In this document: positions 45,212 to 55,636 of the stretch, piece after piece
Numbering within the stretch: position 1 is the first letter of the stretch
How the letters are laid out: every line of letters begins with the position of its first letter
The notes under the pieces: model-generated
The model's database searches: none
What the model was told of the DNA's origin: nothing
What the model saw: the letters and a program-made list of their open reading frames with translations, nothing else
Translations under genes and position numbers: made by a program
From: Gracilaria gracilis
Lineage: Eukaryota; Rhodophyta; Florideophyceae; Gracilariales; Gracilariaceae
Assembly: GCA_030374805.1 (NCBI GenBank)
Contig: JARGSG010000046.1
Location: forward strand, 186,001-250,000
Length of the DNA: 64,000 bases
Reading direction: 5' to 3'

Positions 45212-46150
45212 CAAGGAAAACGAACAAAGTAACGTTTATGACAACGAAAGTTTCTACGCAGTGTTAGGATTTGGGTCTGATGACGAGACTGTAGCACCGC
45301 CAAATTTATTTTAACGTGGTGGCGTGTGGTGGAGACTTCTTCAAGAAGTTGAATAAATGATTTGTGTATGCCTTTTTGATAGAAGATGTAGTTATCTCCA
45401 AAAGGCACAGCAATCTCCAAATGATCGGAGTTTGAGCAAAGTGTCATTCATCTATATATAGCTACGTGTTCTCTTGATTACAGTGATTTACAAGAGATTC
45501 AAAGATACAATTGCGCAGGTCTAGTGTGCATGGGCATGGTGCCTTTCATAGGAGAATTGTTAGCTATAATTTATTCTATTTAGTTGAAGACCTTAGACTC
45601 GAAGGGCTGGCACTCCACTACATAACTTGATGTGACAGGGCCATCCGCCAGGTCAAGTAAAGGCTAACAAGCGAGTGTCCGGCTCTGACTCAGGAACCCC
45701 TGGCACTCGGTAGACTCCTCGCGAAAAGCCGACTCCTTGAGTAGGATTAGTCATCCACCTCGTGAGGCTTCCAACACGTCGACTGCTAGAGTGCTTCTTT
45801 ATCCATGAGTGTGTTTCTGTGTTTTGTCTGTTCCACACGACCCCCAGCATATCGGTGTCACCCCTTTTCCTTGCTTTTGGCTTTGGGGGCAGGTCTCAGA
45901 ACTGGCGGACCACTCCACAGCTTCGTGTGTTCTCGTCCCTCTCTTGTGACGTTATCACTACCCCCTCGCCGTGTCAACATGACTCCCTGGTTTAACACCT
46001 GTTCGCCTGTCGAGACGTTCAAACCTAGTCTTACACTCGGCTTGTATACCCACCGCAGGTGGTTCAGTTTACTGCGATACGCGCATTAGGGATCGCGCAG
46101 AACACCTTCGTGAGTCTTCCTCATTGGGGTTTGCACCACAAAACGGCTTA
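45212..46150. other. No gene supported
   Basis: Flank of the DDE transposon followed by pyrimidine-rich sequence (about 45780-46090) of LTR-like composition. No TG...CA pair or partner copy was found, so I do not call an LTR. Confidence 0.4.
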
Positions 46151-47890
46151 TTAGCATTGCTTTACAAGGACAAGCTTCCTCCATATAAATATATTACCAC
46201 AATGTAGGTCAAAATGAATAGTTCAAATATTTTGAACTCGATTACATATCTTTGAAAGGCTGCTCTCAATCTCGATAAGTAAAACAAATATATACCAGTC
46301 ATTCCTATTAATATTTGTAGAAGGAATAGATCTGAAGTAAGCACTACATATATCCTTTAAGAAACAGAAAAAGCAGAAGTTGATAAAAGGAACCGGAATC
46401 CTTCCTTTACTGCTATCTTCAGGCCAAATGACCCATTCCAACAGAGGAAAGAACTTTAAAATATTTTTCGTTACTCTCTTACGATATATCTGCCACTAAA
46501 TTTCAGAACAAAAAAATTCAATATCTCTGCTGATATTAAAAAACATCATATTTTCAACTTACTTTCAAAGCCAAAGGAAAAATAGTTCATTTAATCAGCT
46601 TTTCATTGGATAATTTATAACAAATATGTTCTCTCAGTACACCATATTGTTTTCCCTTCACAGTTTATGGAAAACTACTTATTTGGTTACAACGTAATGT
46701 TAAGTTAAGAAAAGAATAGTCAAAAACTGGTCACAATAACATACCAATAATAACATTTTATTTCGATGAAATATGCAACTGAGGTTTTTTTAAGAGAAGA
46801 AACGTAATATAAAAAGTAAAATTTGATATTGAGTAACAGGTTTGCTTTTCGTACCTTAGTGAATGAGAAAATTGCTTATCTTTTTTTTCTGTAATTATTA
46901 TATGGATAAATATGCAGTTACAATCTTTTTGCACATGGAACAATTTTATGTACAATTTTTTTTGAATAAATTACTGTACTAAAGATATATATACAGTTAA
47001 TGAAACTGTTTTGGTGGGGCAAAATTGTGCTTATTGTGCTTTATTTTGTAACCTGACGTTGTTATGCTATTTTCACGACAGTTTCGGATGGAAAAGTACT
47101 AAAACTTGGAAAAGAAGCAAATTTTCAAAAAAGTAAGTATTTTTAGTTTTATATCAGTTGCTTTTTATTGCTTTTGTAATTACATAGGTAAAGTACGGCA
47201 CTTAACGAGTTAAATCCAAATACCTACTTTTTGAGTCATACATAATGGGCAAAATGTAATGTGTTGTAAACTGTAATTATTTATGTCTGGTAGAGATCGT
47301 AATTTGTATGCATTAGAGTGCACAATGGAGAGAGAAGATTTGTTTTGTCTGCCACTTTTTATGAAGTACACTTAAATTGTATTTGTTATATAACTGTTAT
47401 TTAATCTTTCTTTTAACCGAAATAAGTTTTACTGCCAATAGGTTTCAGAAAAAATCATGGTTGAATATTTATTGTTCGGATACATTCCTTTTAGATAAGT
47501 GGAACAGAGTTATTACGTCTTAGAATTGCATAAAGAGTTCTTATAGGCCAATAACAGTTTTATAGAGTTGTTGGCCTCAAGATGAACTACAAACTTACAA
47601 TGACATTGGAGCTCATCTCTACTTCATTGCAATTGTATAGTACATTTTTTTTTGTTCTTTATGGAACATTTGCACGAAGATCTTACAAAACAACAGCAAC
47701 ATGCAAAAGATTAGCTCTTGTATAGTGCGCACAGTACTTGAAATCTGCTCAGATATTAGTGAATTACTCGCCATTGAATTTGATTGTAAGGCATACCATG
47801 CACGTTTAGTAACAGTTTGAATGAAGTGCACGAGAAATTAAACTCAAATAAAATAACTTCTTATACTCGTATGTAGTTATTGTACTTGGA
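46151..47890. other. AT-rich island
   Basis: About 1.7 kb with strikingly low G+C by eye compared with either side. It has poly-A/T runs and no open frame of note apart from short AT-rich ones. It changes abruptly to GC-rich sequence at about 47930. No organellar gene is recognised. Confidence 0.6.
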
Positions 47891-48964
47891 ATGTGATTGC
47901 GCACTTTAATTTTGTCGACTGAATTGGCCTTCGTCAGAAGCCGCAGTTTATATATTTCCCGCGCGCTCCCGCTTTCTACGAGTGAGAGACGGCACGCACG
48001 TGTGGGGTGCACGTGCGAGTTGTGCCATATCTCAACATCTGCGACGGTAAGGGAGAGTGCGCTGGTTGCTGGGCACGTGAGTGTGTCTGTAAACGTTTTT
48101 TGTTTGAGGCTGGCAGCTAGGCCAAACGAGATTTTCGCGCTGACCTCGTATCGGACAAGCAATTTCATTGGCTGCGGCTCGATGGGGTGCGTTGTCGAGA
48201 ATCGAGATCGCGCAGATCACAGTTGGCGCGCTGTTGCCTTTACGTGCGCCCGCTCGTTTCTTCTCGAGCCTGCTCCGCCCCAGCTCCCACAGCGCCGTGC
48301 TTATCTACCTCGGCCGTATCGCCTCCCTCTTCTTCCTTTCACAGCACTTTCTCCCAACGCACCCTTACCCACGCTTCCATCCCGCGTCCGTAGCCGGCCG
48401 TAGACGCTCATTGTCCTTCCATGTCTGCGAATGCTGTCGAATGTTGACAGTGACGTGGGACGCTAAGACACTGTCTCTGATCAGCCTTGTTGAACTTGAA
48501 TTCCTAAGTTACATAAGAAGAAAGTGAATTGAATCATCTTGATCTGAGGGTACTATTCTAATACGTTCGATTACAGTGACAGATGGTTAGTACTTCAGTA
48601 GGTACTACAATGCGTAAACAATAAACGGGAGCTATCATCGATTATTACAACTACTATCTTCGTACACTTTGTACCGCATCACAACCCCGAGAGTTCGCTT
48701 CACGGCAGCCTCAACCACAGGCACTCTATCGCCGGTGGAATCGACAGAGCAACTCTCACTCAGCCAACCAGCAGGCCGGGTGACAGGGTGCTTCTGTGAG
48801 AGGTTCAGACCTTGCCACAACAGCCCAGCAGAGGGCCGTTATTCAAGGCGAGAACTTGAAGCAGCCATACTGCACCTTCAGCAGTAGACTGCATCTTTCA
48901 GGCTGAGTTTTTACAGTTATAACTGTACGGTCGACCACAATTGTAACGATTACTCAGCTCAATT
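47891..48964. other. GC-rich leader region, possible copia LTR
   Basis: Several frames overlap but none is convincing as protein. A TGTTGACAGTG start at 48442 and a TTCGTACA end at 48666 have the form of a short copia-type LTR (about 225 bp) upstream of gag. The element is 3'-truncated, so there is no second LTR to confirm it. The rest would be promoter and leader. Confidence 0.3.
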
Positions 48965-51900
48965 ATGTCGGAGCCTGACGGCATCGCAGCCGTGGAAGCG
49001 CTCGCAGAGCAGATCGAATCCGGAGGAGGAACGGAAGCCGTGATTGGACTAGATGCGGAAGCCCTTCGTACTTTCAATGAAGCTCTTTACGATGCAGTCG
49101 GAGATCCAGATCCACCCCTCCAAACTGTACGCCAGACGTCATGAAACGTTACAAGGAAGAGCTAGAACAGTACTCAAAGGAAATGATGGACGCTCTGAAG
49201 GAAACTGGTGCTCAGAACGAAGTCCTGTGGTACAAATCTACGTCTAGTTTTCGGCCCGAGACCTTCGGGCACATGTCAAAGGCCACTGCACTGCGCTGGA
49301 TCAACTACCTGATCCAGAATGGTGTTTGGGTTCGACGTCAGCAAGGATTCAGGCGAGCCAGAGCTCTCGTCGACTGCCTCCAGCAGCCGAAATTCATTCC
49401 AGTGCAGACGATAGCACCAGAAACGAATAATTCTGCTTCTTTAGAGACACCACACCCCGAGACAAATGCAAGGGAGGAGAACACTGCCCATGGTCCAATG
49501 CACGACGAACGGGAATTACCTCTTCCATATCGTTCGACCTCTGTACATGACTCCAGAGCTCGTGGCCGCGATGCCACAGATTCTTCCAAGGATAGATCAG
49601 CGGCAATGGATACCCGAGCACAACCAGGTGACCCTGCAGCAGTAGACACGCGCCAAGATGGTCTGCGAGACGTGCTCCCAAACTTGTATGCAAACTCGTT
49701 TCAGGGAACCAAGCATGGCAGCCATTCCAATGACAAGTCTGGTGCCAACACCAACTCCGCGTATGCTAACGGTTTCAACAATATGCTAAAGGCGTGCAAG
49801 GGACGATGCTCGTATGGAGGTGGATTTGATGAGGACCTGCAAGGCGCTTTGGATTTCTACGATTCGATGGCCAGAATGTTCCGTCTCTCAGACGAAGAGA
49901 AGGCCGAAGCGCTACCAGCTATTCTCTGTGACGATGCCCTCCAATTCTACATGAAGGAGTACCGAGTAGGAGATTCTTACCCAGCAATCCTTCAGAAACT
50001 TGTTGACAACTACATCAACCCTGAACAACGGAACAGAACCCTCATCCTCTGGCAGTCAATGAGACTTTCTCAAGCTATGAGAGAGAACCCGGGAAAGAGT
50101 GAGCTGGAAGTGTTCAGATCCTTCTGTCACAGACCGGTACAGCTTCAGAATCAACTCGATCCTGCGTACAGGACCGATAATTTTCTGTGAGATCAACTGA
50201 TAGTATGGACAGATACTTCGCAGATAGCCCAGTCTCTACGAGAACGTGTTCCGGCCTCATCACAGGAAGCTCGTAGCCGCATTGCCACTTTCCTTTCGAA
50301 TGAACCGAGATCTGCTGAAGCCTTTGTAGTGTCATATCAGAGTCCGAGTACTGAAAGTACCGCATGTTACAGTCTTGGTACGCGATACGGAGGTGACGCC
50401 AGAAAGACTTTGAAGAATCACGGCCGAACAAAGAAAGGTGATCGCCGTGGCCGACGGATTTCGTCAAGGTGGCTGTCAAGTAAGAAAGGCTGCTACGTTT
50501 GCGGCGAGAACCATTTGGCTCGCACGCGACACTCTCAACAAGAGATCAGAGATGCGTTTGCGAAGATGAAGAGCAGCAGAACATCCGCTTACGTTACTGT
50601 CGAAGACCTTGTCAACGTTGTTCAAGAGCTTACAACTGAAGACGACTCTGCCGATGCTGTCAATATCGTATACTCAAGTGACAGCGAGGCCTCAATCACT
50701 GACGATGAATCTGAGGGGGAAGCAGCCTACATCGTGGAGGATGAATTGTCGTCGCATGAATCCGATGAAGCACTTCTGGCAAATGCCCCCTTCTTGCATG
50801 GGATTGGATTCCACAGGGATCGAGACACGGCTTTGGCAACGATGGAAGAAGAGCTGAACAGAGGAGAATGCGAACACTTTCGCGGACTTTATATCGATAC
50901 CTGTGCCAACCGCTCTTCAGTGATGTCTTACAACCAATATAAGGCTTACTGTGAACAATTCAGCGTGCCGTGTACTATTGATCGTCACAACGTCAAGTAC
51001 CTGAAGGGCATCGGCGGGAACAGCAGACCGATTGGGACAGCAACTATTCCTGTTCCGTTCAAAGACTTGAACCTCGTAATCGATGTTACGTTTCAGATTG
51101 TGAAGGACAACATTCCAAGCCTTCTGAGTATGAAGGATATGGTAGACAATGGGCTAGAGATCAGTCTACAGAAACTCGAAGTCATGTACAAGCATCTTCA
51201 ACAGCCTCTGACGTTCAAGAACTATTTCTTGATCCACAACTGGAGTAATGGTGATCTTTCGTACTCCTTGTACACAGAATCAGAGCTGAGAAAATTGCAT
51301 CGCGTCTTCGGCCACCCAACCGTCCAGGCTTTTACCAATGTGCTTAAGAGAGCCCGTCCAAACGAAATGACCCCCGAAGTGCGAACTGTGATTGATGAAA
51401 TTACGCAGGCCTGTGTAACCTGTGCCGAGAACGCCCAACGACCCAGAAGGTTCAAGCTGACTGTGGGCATGGACGATCATAGGTTCAACCATATCGTGGC
51501 CATCGATGTGAGGTACATTAATCAGAGGCCTGTACTGCATGCCGTCGACGAGGCTACGCACTTCAACGCCACTTTGTTTCTGCGCCGCATGACGTCAGCT
51601 GAGGTCTGGAAGGCCTTTCTTCGCTGTTGGTCACGTCTGTACTTGGGGCCGCCGGACTTCTTACGTGTTGATCAAGGCAGTAATTTCGTCTCGAAGGAGT
51701 TCCTCGATCTCTCAGATGCGGACGGGATTACAGTTATGCCGGGCCCAATTGAGTCTCCTTCTACCATGACGCATGTAGAACGGTACCACGGACCGCTTCG
51801 TTTAGCTTACCTGAAGCTAAGAGCCTCACTCCCTCGTAGCGAGACTGACGCGGACTGTCTGCAGATGGAAGTTAAATCTGTCAATGATACAATCGGACCA

Positions 51901-53497
51901 GAGGGTTTGTGTCCAACGCTACTTGTATTTGGAGCTATACCTCGGCCAGCGCGACAGACGCCCGCTGAGACTCAGTTGCAACGTGCCAGGGCGATTGACG
52001 AGGCCATGGACGTCGTGAGGAAGGAGCAAGCAAAACGACGAGTCCCGTTTGGTCTCAAGCATTACAACGGCCCGAAAGGAAAGGAGAACAGCCAACAGCT
52101 GCTGAAACTCCCAGCCGGTGCTCCAGTATACGTGTATCGGAAGATTTCAAAGAAATGGGAAGGTCCATTTCCTTTCATACAGATCGATGGTGAGACAGTC
52201 GTTGTCCAACTCCCACACGGCCGTCGTATATTCCGTTCGAATGTTGTGAAACCCGTCACGAAGTCGGAACTGGGACATCATGGTTCTTCTAACACTGAAG
52301 TTGTTGGAGGGAAAGTCACAGATGACTTGAAGCTCAGCGCAAAGGAGGTATCGGCCATGTTTGGTGAGGCTTTTAATGTCGAACAAGTTTCAACACAACC
52401 CGATCAAGAAGACTTTGGAGAGGCGAGAGCAAAGGAACTGTCTGGGTTAGAGGAGCGAGGAACTTTTGAAGTCGTAGATGTGAAACAGGTTCCGAGTAGA
52501 ACGCGCATTTACGGTTCGAGATGGGTTGACGTTGTCAAGTCTGTGGACGGAAAGGCTCTTAAGAAGTCTCGATTGGTAGCTCAGAACTTCAAAGATCGGG
52601 GAAGGTTGGATATTGCGACAAAGTCTTCAACGGTCAGCCGACTTGGGCAGAGGATTTCCATTGCCCTCTCCGTGATGATATCAGGACACATGTCATATGT
52701 TCGAGATATACCACAGGCATATATTCAGTCTGAGTCCCAAATTGAGAGACAGATCTACCTTCGCCCGCCACTGGAAATGGGCCTTGGTTCGCACGAAGTG
52801 CTTCGAGTGCTGAAACACCTGTATGGCATCCCTGAGAGTGGGCTTCATTGGTTCGTTACCTACCAGACGCATCACAGAAACCAACTTCAGATGCAGCCCA
52901 CCTCAGCTGATCCATGCGTCTTGTACAAGCGAACTGGTGAAACGCTTGATGGGGTCACGATTCTGCAGGTTGACGATTCCTTTGGACACGGAACAAATGA
53001 TTTTCTGGATGAGCAAGAGAAGCATTCGAAGGCTTTTGAATCAAAACCGCGCAAATGCCTCCACGAGGGAGACAACGCAATTTTCAATGGCATCAATATT
53101 CGCAAGAAGACTGGTGGAACTATGGTTATCGAGCAAAGCCAAAAGCTGCGATCTGTCAAGCATGCCCGCTCACAGGAGGACTTTGTCAGTATCCGAGCAC
53201 AAGTGCAGTATATTGGTTGTTGCACCAGACCAGATCTTTCTGCTGCAGTGCAGCTCCTTGCTAGCTACGTGAACGAACCCGAAGCCATTCACTTCCGAAG
53301 AATGAATTCTGTTGTGGACCGATGCCATGAGACTATGGAAACTGGTCTCACATACGTACCATTGGATATGAGTTCATTGCGCCTTATGCTCTTTACCGAC
53401 GCTTCATTTGCCAACACCGACAAGCTTAAGTCACAACTTGGGTTCGTTCTACTCTTAGCCGATGGAAACAATAATGCCAATATTATTCACTATGGCC
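48965..53497 (+). mobile_element. Ty1/copia retrotransposon, 3'-truncated
   Basis: Plus-strand copia element. The gag region (about 48965-50190) has FDEDLQGALDFYDSMARMFR. A knuckle CYVCGENHLARTRH lies near 50490, and the protease region (about 50880-51200) has GLYIDTCAN. Integrase (about 51280-52080) has LHRVFGHPTVQAF, CVTCAENAQRP, IVAIDVRYI, LRVDQGSNFVS and VERYHGPL. Copia-type RT (about 52420-53050) has GSRWVDVVK, DIPQAYIQSE and LQVDDSFG, and the start of RNase H (DASFANTDKLKSQLGFVLL) follows. The RNase H order after RT and integrase before RT define Ty1/copia. It looks broken, with about two or three breaks plus loss of the 3' end near 53497, where it meets other copia sequence. Confidence 0.92.
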
Positions 53498-53584
53498 ATA
53501 AAAACAGCTGAGCATATAAAACATGAGTGACACGTGCAGGGAATTAGCGCATAGAGCGCCGGAGTTGCTCAGCTGTTTTTATGG
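53496..53584. repeat. 19-bp perfect inverted repeat at the copia junction
   Basis: CCATAAAAACAGCTGAGCA (53496-53514) is the exact reverse complement of 53566-53584. The left arm lies at the very end of the truncated copia pol and the right arm inside the following LTR end. This is a typical scar of a snap-back or template-switch event. Confidence 0.85.
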
Positions 53585-53597
53585 TTATGGGCCCAGA
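53515..53597 (+). repeat. LTR 3' end plus primer-binding site, first copy
   Basis: 83 bp, matching 53746-53828. It begins TATAAAACATGAGTGACACG and ends GGTTATGGGCCCAGA. The end is complementary to the anticodon-arm region of eukaryotic initiator tRNA-Met (GGGCCCATAAC), the half-tRNA primer used by Drosophila copia. The following bases (53598-53640) include GGGTTCAAGTCCCG, which resembles a tRNA T arm. Confidence 0.75.
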
Positions 53598-53745
53598 TAC
53601 AGGGGTCTCGGGTTCAAGTCCCGCCTGGTTCAGAAAAGATTCCTGTACGCAACCGCTGTAAGCGCGATGCACTGTAAGAGATACTCCGCCCAAGCTGTTT
53701 CACAAAGCTAGAGATGGGTCGCCGTCCTCAAGGAAAGAGGAGGAG

Positions 53746-53828
53746 TATAAAACATGAGTGACACGTGCAGGGAATTAGCGCATAGAGCGCCGGAGTTGCT
53801 CAGCTGTCTACATTGTTATGGGCCCAGA
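53746..53828 (+). repeat. LTR 3' end plus primer-binding site, second copy
   Basis: Same 83-bp block, 231 bp after the first. Here the LTR end is clear: CTACA at 53808-53812, followed by TTGTTATGGGCCCAGA. The TATAAAA at 53746 would lie at the promoter of the LTR. Confidence 0.8.
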
Positions 53829-54540
53829 AAGCTCAAATCATCTGCCGTCGAAGCCTCGTTTTTCATGGGATATCAGAACAGTTCCGTGGAATGATGGACG
53901 TGGAAACCAGGAAGAATATGCGGACGCCGTTTCGCTATGGCAAGCTTTTCACGACACGCTGGCGGACTCGAACAGTAACAAGATTCCAAAAGAAGCTCGT
54001 GGAATAATGCTGCAATCACAACTGTACGGACGTGCAAAGAACCTCTGCAAGACAATTCCAGAGGCAACAGTCAAATCAGTGAAGGGTGTGGATGCAATTG
54101 TGGAAGCATTGTACAAAAGAGATCCACTCGCCGTAGTGTCGGATGTCTTTCAGGATTTCCTTTCACTGTTGAACACGAAGCGAAACCACAACGAAAGCTT
54201 TAAGAATTTTGAATCCAGGTTCCAAGCACAAGTTTCAAGACTCAACGCCCATGGTTCCGAAGCAAAGCTGTCAGATGCGCTTGTGGCCTTCGCTTTACTG
54301 GCATATTCAGATGTCGATAACAACCAAAGAGTGTCCATTTTAGCAAATGGTGCTCCACGTGAAGCGAGTCTCACTCCGACATCTACTACAAAGGACTATT
54401 TGAAGGCGGTGTCGTACTCATCGATCGCTTCCGTACTCAGGCAGTGCGACAAGATGAAGAATTCTGGAAGGGAACAGTCGTCGAACACTCTTTCAGCAAA
54501 CTCGGTGTGGAGCAATGGCAATCCGATGTCGGCACGATGA
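53818..54540 (+). mobile_element. Copia-type gag fragment of a second element
   Basis: Directly downstream of the primer-binding site, one frame encodes a copia-type Gag: QEEYADAVSLWQAFHDTLAD, GIMLQSQLYGRAKNLCK, YKRDPLAVVSDVFQDFLSLL and FKNFESRFQAQ. It is unlike the gag of the element just upstream, so this is another family. No protease or pol follows, and the fragment ends near 54540. It is a short, dead 5' remnant. Confidence 0.85.
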
Positions 54541-55636
54541 AGTTTCTCATAACGGAGCTCTACCCATTGGGCACTGACGTGTCAGACTATGAATATGGAC
54601 CCCGTTTCGGGTGGATTTGGAAATATTATTGGAAAGTACCTTGTTAGGTGAATCTGGGATAGAACCTATGAAATAGGTGTACAGTAGGGCTTCGTGGCAT
54701 ATTTGTCCAAATATTTGGCGTCACACTCGCTGGGTCGATACTTTGGCACCCTGACACTGGGTTGTTCACGTGTAGAGCCCTCGTGGGAGTGCGCAGCCCT
54801 AGATACAGTAGATAGTATATATGCTCGGGCGATCTCGCCCTGGAGCCACTAAGTAAAACTCACCTGAGTCGTATCTTCTTCTTGAAGTACGTGGTCTTCA
54901 TCCCGAAGGCTGGGCCATGGTTGTTACTGCCTACGTAGGTTCACGACTCCTCTGAGGAGAGTAACCACGACTGGTCTCGGTACAATCACCCCTCAGGGTC
55001 CCTAAGGAAGTTCTTCACTACCAGTTTCTGGCTCGTTTCGCTAATTGCCCCAGTATCAGGTCGTATTTGCTGTCGTTCACCGAGGTACCAGATCTTTGTT
55101 TAGTTCATCGTTTTCCTGGTGCAGGTCTCGCTTCCGCCTCTGTATAGAGTTATATTTGGACACACGTGTGTGTGTGTCTCGTTCCGCTATCGGCCCTGTC
55201 CCCGCCGTTGGCACGGGCCGTAGCTTCGCTCGTGTGGTTCTCCGTAGGAGCACTACACCGTCTTACGGCACCCTTCGCCCCACTTCTGGACTCGTTCTCT
55301 CGTGACCCGTCGTCGGTTATTCCTCTCTAGGCCCACCCTCTTCTTTACCTCTGCAGGTTATTCCAGTACCGTCTCCGGTTTACATCCGGCTGCCACGCGG
55401 CACGCGCACGGGCAGAGGGCTCTACTTCTGAGTTCGACCTTTTGTGGGAGCAGGACTCGGACACCCTGGTGGACACGTACCCTCTTTGGGGTTTGCTCTA
55501 CATTCTGGTCTCCCGACTTAGAAGAGTATAGTGGACTAGAGCCTAAAAAGGAAGTTTAATTGAAGTAGTACTCATAAGAGTTCGAAACTAGAAGCTTGAA
55601 GTTGTTTCCCCGCTTGGGTTTGTTTCTGTCACTGAA
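54541..55636 (+). other. Probable LTR/leader of the following gypsy element
   Basis: No coding frame with a known domain. It contains TATATATGC (about 54807), a (GT)n tract and TGTGTGTCTCGTTCCG at 55171-55186, which also occurs in the LTR-like duplication of the sister element (20107-20122, reverse strand). A TGTTAGG at about 54643 could be the LTR start. The exact ends cannot be fixed because the 3' LTR lies beyond the window. Confidence 0.5.

Noticed and set aside
45780-46090. A solo LTR of the gypsy lineage
   Set aside because: The composition is similar and pyrimidine-rich, but I found no shared block beyond short words, no TG...CA ends with duplication and no partner.
47897-48403. A 168-residue plus-strand gene
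   Set aside because: The composition is that of GC-rich non-coding DNA, with overlapping frames on both strands and no domain. It more likely belongs to the upstream region of the copia element.
48635-48820. A tRNA-derived SINE on the minus strand (GGCTGAGTGAGAG, GTGGTTGAGGCTG)
   Set aside because: The box-like words are weak and the spacing is unusual. There is no second copy in the window.
53558-53640. A tRNA gene on the plus strand (TTGCTCAGCTG as A box, GGTTCAAGTCC as B box)
   Set aside because: The acceptor and D stems do not close, and the putative anticodon loop lacks the invariant T before the anticodon. The first part is the copia LTR end and primer site, repeated at 53746-53828.
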